Of a DNA stretch of 64,000 bases, positions 1-7,356 are shown one piece after another. The stretch is from CAUZIB01 sp963663925 (GTDB lineage Bacteria; Acidobacteriota; Vicinamibacteria; Vicinamibacterales; UBA8438). The stretch lies in contig OZ250139.1 in assembly GCA_965237405.1 (NCBI GenBank), positions 3,658,001 to 3,722,000 of the forward strand, given 5' to 3'. The notes under the pieces are model-generated. The model made no database searches. It was not told the DNA's origin and saw only the letters and a list, made by a program, of their open reading frames with translations. A program made the position numbers and the translations under genes. Numbering within the stretch: the stretch's first letter is position 1; each line of letters starts with the position of its first letter.

Positions 1-396
1 ACCGAACGGGGTTGCGTTGAGGAATTGCAGCACGACCATCCACTGGCCGGACGCCACGCCGGCGACAAAGAGCGACGCGAAAGCGGACAGGCCGGCAGCC
101 AGTAGGACCAGGTGCCGTCGCTGGAGGACGATCGGTTGGATGTCACCCCCACCGGGAAAGACCGTGTACGGTTGGTCCGGACCTCGCACTGAGAGCCTTA
201 GGTTGGCGAACAAGACCACGAACGCCACGACGAACGTAACCACGCCAAGGAGACCCTTCGTGGCGAGGCTTTTCAGAAAGACGGGTTGGAAGCCAACCTC
301 TCCAAACCACAACCACTCGGTGTAGATCTCTGCCAACGAGGGCAGCGTGATCAGTGCCAAGATGGCTAGCAACGCAAAGACGAGTCGTTTGGGCAT
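1..396 (-). CDS. UPF0182 family membrane protein (N-terminal part, cut by window edge)
   Basis: Reading leftward from an ATG at 396, 132 codons stay open to the window edge. The translation starts MPKRLVFALLAILALITLPS and continues with EIYTEWLWFGEVGFQPVF, the WLWF...VG...VF pattern of the UPF0182 (COG1615) family, followed by a hydrophobic segment ending VVLFANLRLS. Known members are large (about 900 residue) inner-membrane proteins of unknown role with several N-terminal helices and a big extracytoplasmic domain; only the first helices are in view. A GAGGTG ribosome site lies 4 bases before the ATG. It diverges from the glycosidase gene at 445, leaving under 50 bases for both promoters. Family assignment is from sequence resemblance; function unknown. 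Confidence 0.8.
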   Translation of the reverse strand, partial: MPKRLVFALLAILALITLPSLAEIYTEWLWFGEVGFQPVFLKSLATKGLLGVVTFVVAFVVLFANLRLSVRGPDQPYTVFPGGGDIQPIVLQRRHLVLLAAGLSAFASLFVAGVASGQWMVVLQFLNATPFG

Positions 397-444
397 ACGC
401 ACCTCATGCTGCTCCGGAGGTTACCGGAAGGTTAAGATGTTGCA

Positions 445-1725
445 TTGAACCTGTCCAGACGTTCGTTCTTGTCCGCATGTCTTGCGGCGACCGCGGCACC
501 GTCGCTGGCCTGGCCAGGAGCTACCACGATAGCACGCTCCGCAACCGTGGCCTCCACCCCAGCTGAATTTTCCTGGACTGACGTCGGAGTGTTCCTGCGG
601 AGGCGACATGCCGACCTCCGAAGGCATTTCGTTTTCGAGTATTACCCCTGGTATGCGAACGATCCGTTTCGGCACTGGCAGCAATGGGGACGCGAGCCTC
701 CGACCGACCTCGCGGCCAATACCGTGCCGCTGCTGGGTGCGTACGACTCCCGCTCGACTGCGGTGATCGAGCAACACGCCCGGTGGATCGCCGAGTCCGG
801 TGTCGGTGTGGTCAATCTGAGCTGGTGGCGGCCGGGGAGCTTTAGTGACCAAGCCGTTCATACGGTCATGGACGTCATGCGGGACCATGACATCCGCGTG
901 ACTTTTCACCTTGAGCCGTACGGTTCCGAACGGGTCGACCTTCTCAGTGCAGACATCCGCTATCTCTTGTCGGAGTATGGTGACAAGCGCCGGTGGGACT
1001 GTTTCTTTCTTCATGAGCGCGCTGACGGCAGCCGCGGGCCCGTCTTTAAGATTTTTGCGACGACCCTCCCGGAACGGATTAAAGACTGCCACGGCGCGTT
1101 CATAGACATACCATTTTACGTGCCAGATACCAGGTGGCGGCGTTCAATCGACCAGGCACGAGAAGATCTCTTGGGACAGTTCGACCACGTAACACTCTTG
1201 TCCGACACTTGGGATGTCAGGCGGACGAAGCACGCTGGGTTGGACGGTATTGCAATCTATGATCCTGTCGTTGAGCCCGAAAGTTGGCTCGACCATGCGC
1301 TGACCGCGTCGCGGCTACGATCGGTATTTTCATTCAGCGTCAACCCAGGGTTAGATGAGATCAAACGCCGGAAGGTGGTTCCCGACTCTTGTTATACGCC
1401 CAGACCATTCTTGCCAAGGATGCCTGATATCGACTGGTCACGTGAGAACCACGTGGCGAACGCGCATGAGCTCGCAGCGGATCGAATCCGCACAACGCTG
1501 GAGTGGTCTCTGTACTTGCAGACCCATCCATGGCTCGGCAACGTCGACGCCGGTTTCTTTTTGGTGTACCTCACATCGTTCAACGAGTGGCACGAGGGGC
1601 ATCAGTTCGAGCCGATGAAGGACAGAGCACTGCTTTCGCCTGACGAGCGCGCGTTGGGCTACCACAATCCTGAGGATGGATCGTATCGACTCAGGCTCAT
1701 CACCGAACTGCTCCGTCGACTCTGA
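445..1725 (+). CDS. Tat-exported GH99-like (endo-alpha-mannosidase/WbsX-type) glycoside hydrolase
   Basis: A 426-residue protein starting at TTG 445 with an SRRSFL twin-arginine motif and a short hydrophobic stretch ending PSLAWPGA, so export by Tat is likely. The mature part opens with FVFEYYPWY, then HARWIAESGVGVVNLSWW, and near the end SFNEWHEGHQFEP. The YYPWY, HxxWxxxxGVxVxxxSWW and NEWxEG elements are typical of the GH99/glycoprotein endo-alpha-1,2-mannosidase and WbsX-like barrel fold; the two glutamates in E-W-H-E would be the expected active-site acids. The substrate is probably an alpha-mannoside-type glycan, but this is inference. Length suits the family. It stands alone, facing away from the UPF0182 gene. 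Confidence 0.72.
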   Translation: MNLSRRSFLSACLAATAAPSLAWPGATTIARSATVASTPAEFSWTDVGVFLRRRHADLRRHFVFEYYPWYANDPFRHWQQWGREPPTDLAANTVPLLGAYDSRSTAVIEQHARWIAESGVGVVNLSWWRPGSFSDQAVHTVMDVMRDHDIRVTFHLEPYGSERVDLLSADIRYLLSEYGDKRRWDCFFLHERADGSRGPVFKIFATTLPERIKDCHGAFIDIPFYVPDTRWRRSIDQAREDLLGQFDHVTLLSDTWDVRRTKHAGLDGIAIYDPVVEPESWLDHALTASRLRSVFSFSVNPGLDEIKRRKVVPDSCYTPRPFLPRMPDIDWSRENHVANAHELAADRIRTTLEWSLYLQTHPWLGNVDAGFFLVYLTSFNEWHEGHQFEPMKDRALLSPDERALGYHNPEDGSYRLRLITELLRRL

Positions 1726-1773
1726 CCTGGTCAGGACTGTCTAGAACGGTGCGTTGGAATTTGAGCTACAACA

Positions 1774-2343
1774 CTACCCGATGGTGTACAACGCGCCGAT
1801 GAAGAACCTGTGTTCGGAGTACGGATCCTCAACAAATACTCGGCGGAGGTCGTATGCAATTCGGACTGCAATCCTGTTAAGCATGGGCACATCGACCCCC
1901 CCCCCAACCGCGAGTGCGCGATGGGTCGATCCGAAGTTCCCCGTCGATAGCACGGGCGAGGTTGTTGCCATGTCGATCGCGACGTGCACCGCTCCGGCAA
2001 ATAGCCGCGCAAAGGTTCGGATGGGACCCGTAGACCATGTTACTTGAGGGCCAGCCATGACCGCGGCCGTACGCGTTTCAGCGGTGAGGAGGCCCAGCGT
2101 CTTCTTTCGGCCGTTCCGACCTACCTCGACACCGAGCACGACTCGGTCGGTTAAGTTCCAGCCGGTCGCGATCAACCACCCAGTGCGGTGGCCTTCGAAG
2201 AGGTTGTCGTTCTGGAGCACCGTTGCTCCAGCCGTAAGGTTGAACCTGGATGACTGTTGCGCAGCTCCGGGTGTAGGCGATACGGCCAATGCTACGACCG
2301 CAAGCACAATGAGGTGGAATAACCGGCGAACTGGTGAGATCAT
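1774..2343 (-). CDS. Outer-membrane beta-barrel protein, small
   Basis: A 189-residue protein beginning MISPVRRLFHLIVLAVVALA with a cleavage-like AAQQ, then alternating polar/apolar strands and a C-terminal aromatic-glycine pattern (FFIGALYTIG) expected of an outer-membrane beta barrel. Strand-like repeats such as FNLTAGATVLQ and VVLGVEVGRNG support a small 8-stranded OmpA/OmpW-type barrel. Its start lies only about 25-40 bases from the divergent peroxiredoxin gene. No specific function can be assigned. Two similar-looking exported barrel proteins occur at 48818 and 59847. Confidence 0.6.
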   Translation of the reverse strand: MISPVRRLFHLIVLAVVALAVSPTPGAAQQSSRFNLTAGATVLQNDNLFEGHRTGWLIATGWNLTDRVVLGVEVGRNGRKKTLGLLTAETRTAAVMAGPQVTWSTGPIRTFARLFAGAVHVAIDMATTSPVLSTGNFGSTHRALAVGGGVDVPMLNRIAVRIAYDLRRVFVEDPYSEHRFFIGALYTIG

Positions 2344-2366
2344 CGAGACGGAGAGATTATAAGTGC

Positions 2367-2858
2367 ATGCAGAGCTGCTGCAGTATGCTGACCCAAGTGG
2401 TCCTCAACGTTGGAGATATGGCTCCCGACTTCAAGCTCGCGAGCCATCAGGGTGGGACGATTACGCTCTCGAGTTTCCGTGGGAAAAACAACGTCGTCGT
2501 TGCATTTCATCCACTGGCGTGGACGCCAATTTGTGCGAACCAGATGACGAACTATGAACAGGACCACCAATGGTTCAAGACGCATGACACGCATATCCTT
2601 GGCATCAGCGTGGATGCTGGTCCATCCAAGGTCAAGTGGGCAACGAATCTTGGGGGGATCTCGTTTGACTTACTGAGCGACTTCCATCCTCACGGTGCGG
2701 TCGCGTCGAAGTACGGGGTTGCGCGCGACGACGGAATCTCTGAGCGTGCGGTGTTTCTAGTCGACAAGCAAGGGGCTATCACATTTGCTAAGGTCTACGA
2801 TATCCCCACGTTGCCGGATAACGCCGAAGTTCGCCAGGTGATCGAACGCCTTCGCTGA
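2367..2858 (+). CDS. Peroxiredoxin (AhpC/TSA family, probably 1-Cys or AhpE-like)
   Basis: The protein reduces peroxides through a peroxidatic cysteine. NVGDMAPDFKLASHQGG is the standard peroxiredoxin opening; the active-site loop reads PLAWTPICANQM, with T-P-x-C conserved; LGISVDAGPSKVKWA and LLSDF are the following fold motifs, and ERAVFLVDKQGAITFAKVYDIP is the usual C-terminal strand-turn-strand. No second cysteine in a normal resolving position was seen in the fold, so a 1-Cys/AhpE-like mechanism with an external thiol is inferred. Start 2367 has a GGAGAG about 11 bases before it; ATG 2385 (MLTQVVLNVG) fits the family length better and is the alternative. It lies near a predicted thioredoxin-fold selenoprotein that could supply electrons (inference). 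Confidence 0.85.
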   Translation: MQSCCSMLTQVVLNVGDMAPDFKLASHQGGTITLSSFRGKNNVVVAFHPLAWTPICANQMTNYEQDHQWFKTHDTHILGISVDAGPSKVKWATNLGGISFDLLSDFHPHGAVASKYGVARDDGISERAVFLVDKQGAITFAKVYDIPTLPDNAEVRQVIERLR

Positions 2859-2992
2859 CCAGACTGACAGCGCTCGATTGTGAGTATCTATGGTAGTCTT
2901 GCGAGTGAACGAGCGAACCTAATTCGTAGCCGGACTTCCCCGCCCAGAAACGCGGTTCGTAGGACATCCAGAGCGATCCTCGGTCCAACAAG

Positions 2993-3436
2993 ATGACACG
3001 GAAGTATCGTCAGCGCGGCTACCAAGACGACCCCGAGTCGACAGCGCGACGGGAACCAAAACGAGAAGAGAACCGCGAGCGCGGCCCGCGTCAGGGCTAC
3101 GGCCCGCGAGAACCCCGCAAGATCAACATGCCGGGGTTTCGTGACGTACTGAAATGCGCCCGGTGTGGTCAAGCCATCGTGACGCCGATCGCGGTCAACT
3201 CCACCTGCCCGAATTGCTCAAGCGATTTCCACAGCTGTGCGCAGTGCACGTGGTTCGATACTGGAAGCCGGTTTGAGTGTAACCAGCCGATTTCCGCCCG
3301 CGTGTCGCCGAAAGATGTGCGAAACTCCTGTACACACTACGAAGCTCGTGTTACGGTGGAGCGCGAGACGGGCTCATCAGTCGCGGAGCCTCAAAACAGC
3401 GGAGCGCGTCAAGCGTTTGATGATCTGTTCAAGTGA
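2993..3436 (+). CDS. Zinc-ribbon protein of unknown function
   Basis: 147 residues. The first 45 are highly basic and low complexity (many R, E, G). Residues about 46-110 carry a zinc-ribbon pattern: CARCGQAI, CPNCSSDFHSCAQCTWFD, then CNQP and a CTHYEA close to the end, giving seven or eight cysteines and two histidines able to bind metal. The enzymatic role is unknown; nucleic-acid or protein binding is possible. It ends 3 bases before the start of the two-domain thioredoxin-fold gene at 3440, so the two are probably cotranscribed. Confidence 0.7.
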   Translation: MTRKYRQRGYQDDPESTARREPKREENRERGPRQGYGPREPRKINMPGFRDVLKCARCGQAIVTPIAVNSTCPNCSSDFHSCAQCTWFDTGSRFECNQPISARVSPKDVRNSCTHYEARVTVERETGSSVAEPQNSGARQAFDDLFK

Positions 3437-3439
3437 GTC

Positions 3440-4102
3440 ATGGATAGGGAGGCAGGAGACAGGAGACAGGAGGCGAACATCGAAGCTCGACTCGCGAGTC
3501 TCTCGAACCCGGTCCGTCTTATCTTCTTTACTCAAACCTTCGGCTGCGACTCTTGCCTCATGGCTCGGCAGGTGGTTAATCAGGTCGCCGCGCTATCGGG
3601 CCTGGTTTCTGTCGAGGAGGTCAACCTAGTCCTCGATAAGGATCGGGCGGGGGAGTTCGGGGTCGATCGCGCGCCAGCGGTGGCCGTGGTCGGGGGAAAG
3701 GACCTCGGGATTCGGTATTATGGAGTCCCCTCGGGGCACGAGTTGGCGTCGTTGGTTGATGCGGTGCTATTGGCTGGTTCCGGGGAGCTTGGGCTTACGG
3801 CGGCAACGCTCGACCGGCTCGCAGCGCTCGACCAGGCAGTCGACATCAAGGTCTTTGTAACGCCAACGTGAGCTTTCTGTCCCCAGGCGGTCAGCCTGGC
3901 ATACCGATTTGCCGCGGCAAGTCCCTTCGTGACGGCGACGGCCATTGAGGCAACCGAATTTCCTGACCTGACGCGAGAGTTTCAGGTGTCGGGAGTGCCC
4001 AAAACGGTCGTCAATAAGACCGTCGAAATTCTCGGTTCGCAACCAGAGCATGAGTACCTTTCACACATACTCGAAGCCGTCACGGAGGCCCCATCGGAGT
4101 GA
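3440..4102 (+). CDS. Two-domain thioredoxin-fold disulfide oxidoreductase; probable selenoprotein (Sec at codon 144)
   Basis: Read through one in-frame TGA (3869-3871), this gives 220 residues with two thioredoxin/glutaredoxin folds, the layout of the protein disulfide oxidoreductase (PDO)/glutaredoxin-like family. Domain 1 has FFTQTFGCDSCLMAR with C36-D-S-C39. Domain 2 reads KVFVTPT-U-AFCPQAVSLAY, so TGA stands exactly where the first cysteine of the C-x-x-C motif belongs (U144-A-F-C147). The frame stays open afterwards and includes a family-typical IEATEFPDL...FQVSGVPKTVVN segment with cis-proline 187. Just after the TGA lies a SECIS-like hairpin, listed separately. The first about 15 residues come from a dispersed GGAGACAGGAG repeat. 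A nonsense mutation is the alternative, but position, hairpin and intact downstream coding argue for selenocysteine. It would be cytosolic and use thiol partners such as the peroxiredoxin upstream. Confidence 0.82.
3878..3901 (+). promoter_or_regulatory. SECIS-like hairpin directing Sec insertion at TGA 3869
   Basis: Six perfect base pairs, CCAGGC (3883-3888) with GCCTGG (3894-3899), enclose the five-base loop GGTCA (3889-3893); T3878-G3879 can pair with C3900-A3901 below a three-base bulge. The upper stem starts 11 bases after the TGA and the loop has G at its first two positions. The E. coli fdhF element recognised by SelB has the same 11-base spacing and a GGUC loop. SelB recognition here is inferred. 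Confidence 0.75.
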
Positions 4103-4302
4103 GCCAGAGGTCCGTCTTGGTCTCGACGGCGTTCGTGATCGGGGTTACGTCGTGGAGCCAATTCGGCCAGATTATCGACGGGCCTCCCGTCGACTACCGG
4201 CTGTCCTCCGTTCGTGATCGAGCGCGGATTCTGTCGAGCAAGGCACCAGATGACGTGCTCTCGGTCGGCTGCGCCGTGGCGTTCCTATTGAGTCCACAGT
4301 GA
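4099..4302 (+). CDS. Small hypothetical ORF between selenoprotein and copper ATPase (possibly frameshifted)
   Basis: A GTG start overlaps the stop of the selenoprotein gene by four bases (GTGA), suggesting translational coupling. It encodes 67 residues starting MSQRSVLVSTAFVIGVTSW, with no family recognised. A different frame is open from about 4248 to a TAG at about 4417 just before copA (IESTVRLDADPRLELVTLES), so a single frameshift could join the two into a protein of about 106 residues. Whether either part is translated is uncertain. Confidence 0.3.
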   Translation: MSQRSVLVSTAFVIGVTSWSQFGQIIDGPPVDYRLSSVRDRARILSSKAPDDVLSVGCAVAFLLSPQ

Positions 4303-4422
4303 GGCTTGATGCTGATCCCCGGCTTGAACTAGTGACGCTCGAGTCGACAGGAACGCAGCTCTTCGTTGAGCAGACGGCCTTCCGCTCTGCCTGGTTGGAC
4401 AGTTCAGCGGTAGTGTAGAGAT

Positions 4423-6774
4423 ATGTCTCTTGAGACCCGGGACCCTGTTTGCGGTATGCGGGTGAGCCCTGAGAAGGCAAAGTACCAGTTTCAGTACGAG
4501 GGCATAACCTACCTGTTCTGCGGTAGCGGATGCAAGACCGCGTTCGAGAAAACGCCGCGGCCGTTTCTCGACGTAGCCGCTTCTCAGCTCGACGCTGACG
4601 CTTCGTGCCTGCAGTCCTCGGAGGCATCGCAGCCCTCCGCTCAGGACGGAGTGGCGGCGTATGTGTGTCCAATGTGTCCAGAGGTTAATGAAGCCGGGCC
4701 TGGGCCTTGTCCGAACTGCGGGATGGCGTTGGAACCGCAAGCGGTAACGCTCAAAGAGCCGCCGAACCCCGAGCTGGCGAACATGACCCGACGGTTATGG
4801 ATCGGGGCAGTGCTCGGGTTTCCAGTGTTTCTACTGGCTATGGCGGAGATGGTCGTGGGCGACTGGTTCACCGAGGTCGTGCCGCGCCAGTTCTCCAATT
4901 GGGTACAGCTGTTTTTTGGGACCCCGGTTGTTGTGTGGGCGGGACGGCCAGTTTTCGAGAGGTGCTGGGTGTCGATCGGCAACCGGAGTCCGAACATGTT
5001 CACGCTGATCGGTCTCGGTGTTGGATCGGCATACCTGTACAGCCTCGCGGCGACCCTTGTACCGGGCGTGTTTCCTGGAGGATTTCGAAGCGAAGACGGA
5101 GGGGTCGAACCGTACTTCGACACGTCGGTGGTGATCATCATGCTGGTCTTGCTTGGACAGGTCCTTGAGCTTAGGGCCAGGCATCGGACCGGTACAGCTT
5201 TGCGCTCTCTCCTTAGCCTTACTCCTGACATCGCCCATCGGATAGGCAGTGAGGGGCAGGAGACAGACATATCGCTGGCCGCGGTTCAGGTTGGTGACAC
5301 GCTGCGCGTGCGTCCGGGGGAACGGATTCCAGTCGATGGTGTCGTCGTCGGTGGGCGGAGTGTAGTTGACGAATCGATGATTACCGGTGAGTCGATCCCA
5401 GTCAATAAATCGGTTAACGACCAGGTCGTCGGAGCCACGGTAAACGGAACTGGGAGCCTGATGGTCGGCGCCGAACGGGTTGGCAGCGAGACGATACTGG
5501 CGCAGATCGTCCGCATGGTTAATGAGGCGCAGCGTAGTCGTGCCCCGATACAACGGCTTGCCGACCAGCTGGCACGGTATTTTGTTCCCGCCGTCGTTGC
5601 CGTCGCTATCGCATCGTTCGTCGGTTGGAGTGTCTGGGGACCGGAGCCCAGGTTCGCGATGGCGCTAGTCAGCGCCGTTTCGGTCCTGATCATCGCTTGT
5701 CCGTGCGCGCTCGGTCTGGCCACGCCGATGGCGATCATGGTTGGAATCGGTCGCGGTGCAACGGCGGGCGTGCTTATCCGGAACGCTGAGGCTTTGGAAA
5801 CACTCGAACAAGTCGACACGCTCATTATCGACAAGACAGGAACTCTCACTGAAGGCCGGCCCAGTCTCCGTTCGGTCATCACGGCCGGCGATCGGGATCC
5901 GGACGAACTGCTTCGCCTGGCCGCTGGTCTCGAACGTGGAAGCGAGCACCCGCTTGCGGATGCAGTCGTTCGGGCGGCTCAGGCACGCAGACTGCCGATT
6001 CCTTCGGTCGCTGGCTTTCACTCGGAGACCGGACGAGGTGTGGCAGGACGAGTCGATGGGCACCAGGTGGTGATTGGAACTGTCCCGATGCTGGAGGGTC
6101 ACGGTATGCCCGTTGGGGTGTTGGACCCACAGCTGAAGGAGACGTCGGATCGAGGCGAAACTGCGGTGCTCGTCGGCGTCGACGGTCAAATCGCCGGCCT
6201 GATCGGGATCGCTGACTCGGTGAAGGCTTCGACGCCGGAAGCGATTCACCTCCTGCAAAGGGACGGGCTTCGCATCGTCATGGTAACGGGGGATAGTCAG
6301 GCGACGGCCGACGCGGTTGCCCGGGAGGTCGGATTGAATGCCGCTGATGTGATGGCGGAGGTCCTTCCAACCAACAAGCGGGCAATCGTTGCAGAGTGTC
6401 AGGCGGCCGGTCAGGTCGTGGCGATGGCAGGTGATGGGATCAACGATGCGCCGGCCCTCGCCGAGGCGGCTGTTGGGATCGCGATGGGCACCGGAGCCGA
6501 CATCGCGATGGAGAGTGCGGGGGTCACGTTGGTTAAGGGCGATCTTCGCGCGATAGCCCGGGCGCGGACGCTTAGTCGGTCCACGATGCGGAACATCCGT
6601 CAGAATCTCTTCCTTGCGTTCGTCTATAACGCCGTCGGTGTGCCTGTCGCGGCGGGGTTGCTCTATCCTGTGGTCGGGTTCCTGATCAGCCCGATGTGGG
6701 CAAGTGTTGCGATGACAATGAGCTCGCTTTCGGTTATTGTCAATGCGCTGCGTCTACGTCGTGTGCGGCTTTGA
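4423..6774 (+). CDS. copA: Copper-translocating P1B-type ATPase with YHS and metal-binding N-terminus
   Basis: 783 residues; an inner-membrane pump exporting Cu(I) (or Ag) with ATP. In order: a YHS-type domain (residues about 7-45, DPVCGMRV and FCGSGCKTAF), a short heavy-metal-binding domain (about 78-107, CPMCP...CPNCGMALEP), transmembrane helices, actuator TGES (T321), the ion-binding C426-P-C428 in helix 6, phosphorylated D470 in DKTGTLTEG, the nucleotide-domain H509-P510, GDGINDAPA (G670), and terminal helices with YN (FVYNAVG) and MxxSS (MTMSSLSVIVNALR). These are the signatures of P1B-1 copper ATPases. It is complete. It may be cotranscribed with the redox genes upstream, linking metal and oxidative stress (inference). 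Confidence 0.95.
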   Translation: MSLETRDPVCGMRVSPEKAKYQFQYEGITYLFCGSGCKTAFEKTPRPFLDVAASQLDADASCLQSSEASQPSAQDGVAAYVCPMCPEVNEAGPGPCPNCGMALEPQAVTLKEPPNPELANMTRRLWIGAVLGFPVFLLAMAEMVVGDWFTEVVPRQFSNWVQLFFGTPVVVWAGRPVFERCWVSIGNRSPNMFTLIGLGVGSAYLYSLAATLVPGVFPGGFRSEDGGVEPYFDTSVVIIMLVLLGQVLELRARHRTGTALRSLLSLTPDIAHRIGSEGQETDISLAAVQVGDTLRVRPGERIPVDGVVVGGRSVVDESMITGESIPVNKSVNDQVVGATVNGTGSLMVGAERVGSETILAQIVRMVNEAQRSRAPIQRLADQLARYFVPAVVAVAIASFVGWSVWGPEPRFAMALVSAVSVLIIACPCALGLATPMAIMVGIGRGATAGVLIRNAEALETLEQVDTLIIDKTGTLTEGRPSLRSVITAGDRDPDELLRLAAGLERGSEHPLADAVVRAAQARRLPIPSVAGFHSETGRGVAGRVDGHQVVIGTVPMLEGHGMPVGVLDPQLKETSDRGETAVLVGVDGQIAGLIGIADSVKASTPEAIHLLQRDGLRIVMVTGDSQATADAVAREVGLNAADVMAEVLPTNKRAIVAECQAAGQVVAMAGDGINDAPALAEAAVGIAMGTGADIAMESAGVTLVKGDLRAIARARTLSRSTMRNIRQNLFLAFVYNAVGVPVAAGLLYPVVGFLISPMWASVAMTMSSLSVIVNALRLRRVRL

Positions 6775-6981
6775 ACCTGCGTTCTCAGTGGAAACTCTTT
6801 CCTCGATGTTCGCATGGGTCGACCACGCTTAATGTGACAGCGTGCCCGCTCTTTCTTGGCCCACCTTGTCACTCCGCCTTAGCGGCACAGGGTGGAACCG
6901 TCCCTGCAAGATTCTGATCGCCTATGAGTGCCTTTTCTACGCGAAACATAGTTCCAGTTCTGCTCGGCAAAGGACGTCGTG

Positions 6982-7356
6982 CTACAGCCTTCGAATCTGC
7001 ACGCTCTGTCCCGATCGTGTCTGCCCGAAGCCGCCAATGAACCACGACACCATCCCGACGATGAATGCACCCAGTATCGCCCAGAGAAACGAGCGAACAC
7101 CGAACCCCGGCACTAACCATGCGGCGAGCCCGAAGGCCAAGCCGTTCACCACGAAATAGAACAAGCCTAGGGTCACCAGCGTGAATGGGAGGGTCAGTAA
7201 TACCAAGACCGGTTTCACCACGGCATTGACGAATCCGAGCACCAACGACGCGACAATTAACGCAGTCAATGATGTAACAGTCACCCCCGGTAGAATCCAC
7301 GACGCCACACCGAGTGCAACGGCAGTTGTCAGCCAGTGCGCGAAGAAGCGAGTCAT
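6982..7356 (-). CDS. YvlD-like four-helix membrane protein (PF04020, phage holin family 4 superfamily)
   Basis: 124 residues with four hydrophobic segments: WLTTAVALGVASWILPGVTV, a second around ALIVASLVLGFVNAVVKPVLVLLTLP, a third at LGLFYFVVNGLAFGLAAWLVPGF, and a last one at FLWAILGAFIVGMVSWFI. The VNAxVKPxLxLLTLPxTLxTLGLF core is the hallmark of YvlD/PF04020 proteins, whose role is unknown. It overlaps the FAD oxidase by four bases (ATGA), so it is probably cotranscribed with it. A tail of about 12 polar residues ends the protein. Confidence 0.85.
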   Translation of the reverse strand: MTRFFAHWLTTAVALGVASWILPGVTVTSLTALIVASLVLGFVNAVVKPVLVLLTLPFTLVTLGLFYFVVNGLAFGLAAWLVPGFGVRSFLWAILGAFIVGMVSWFIGGFGQTRSGQSVQIRRL

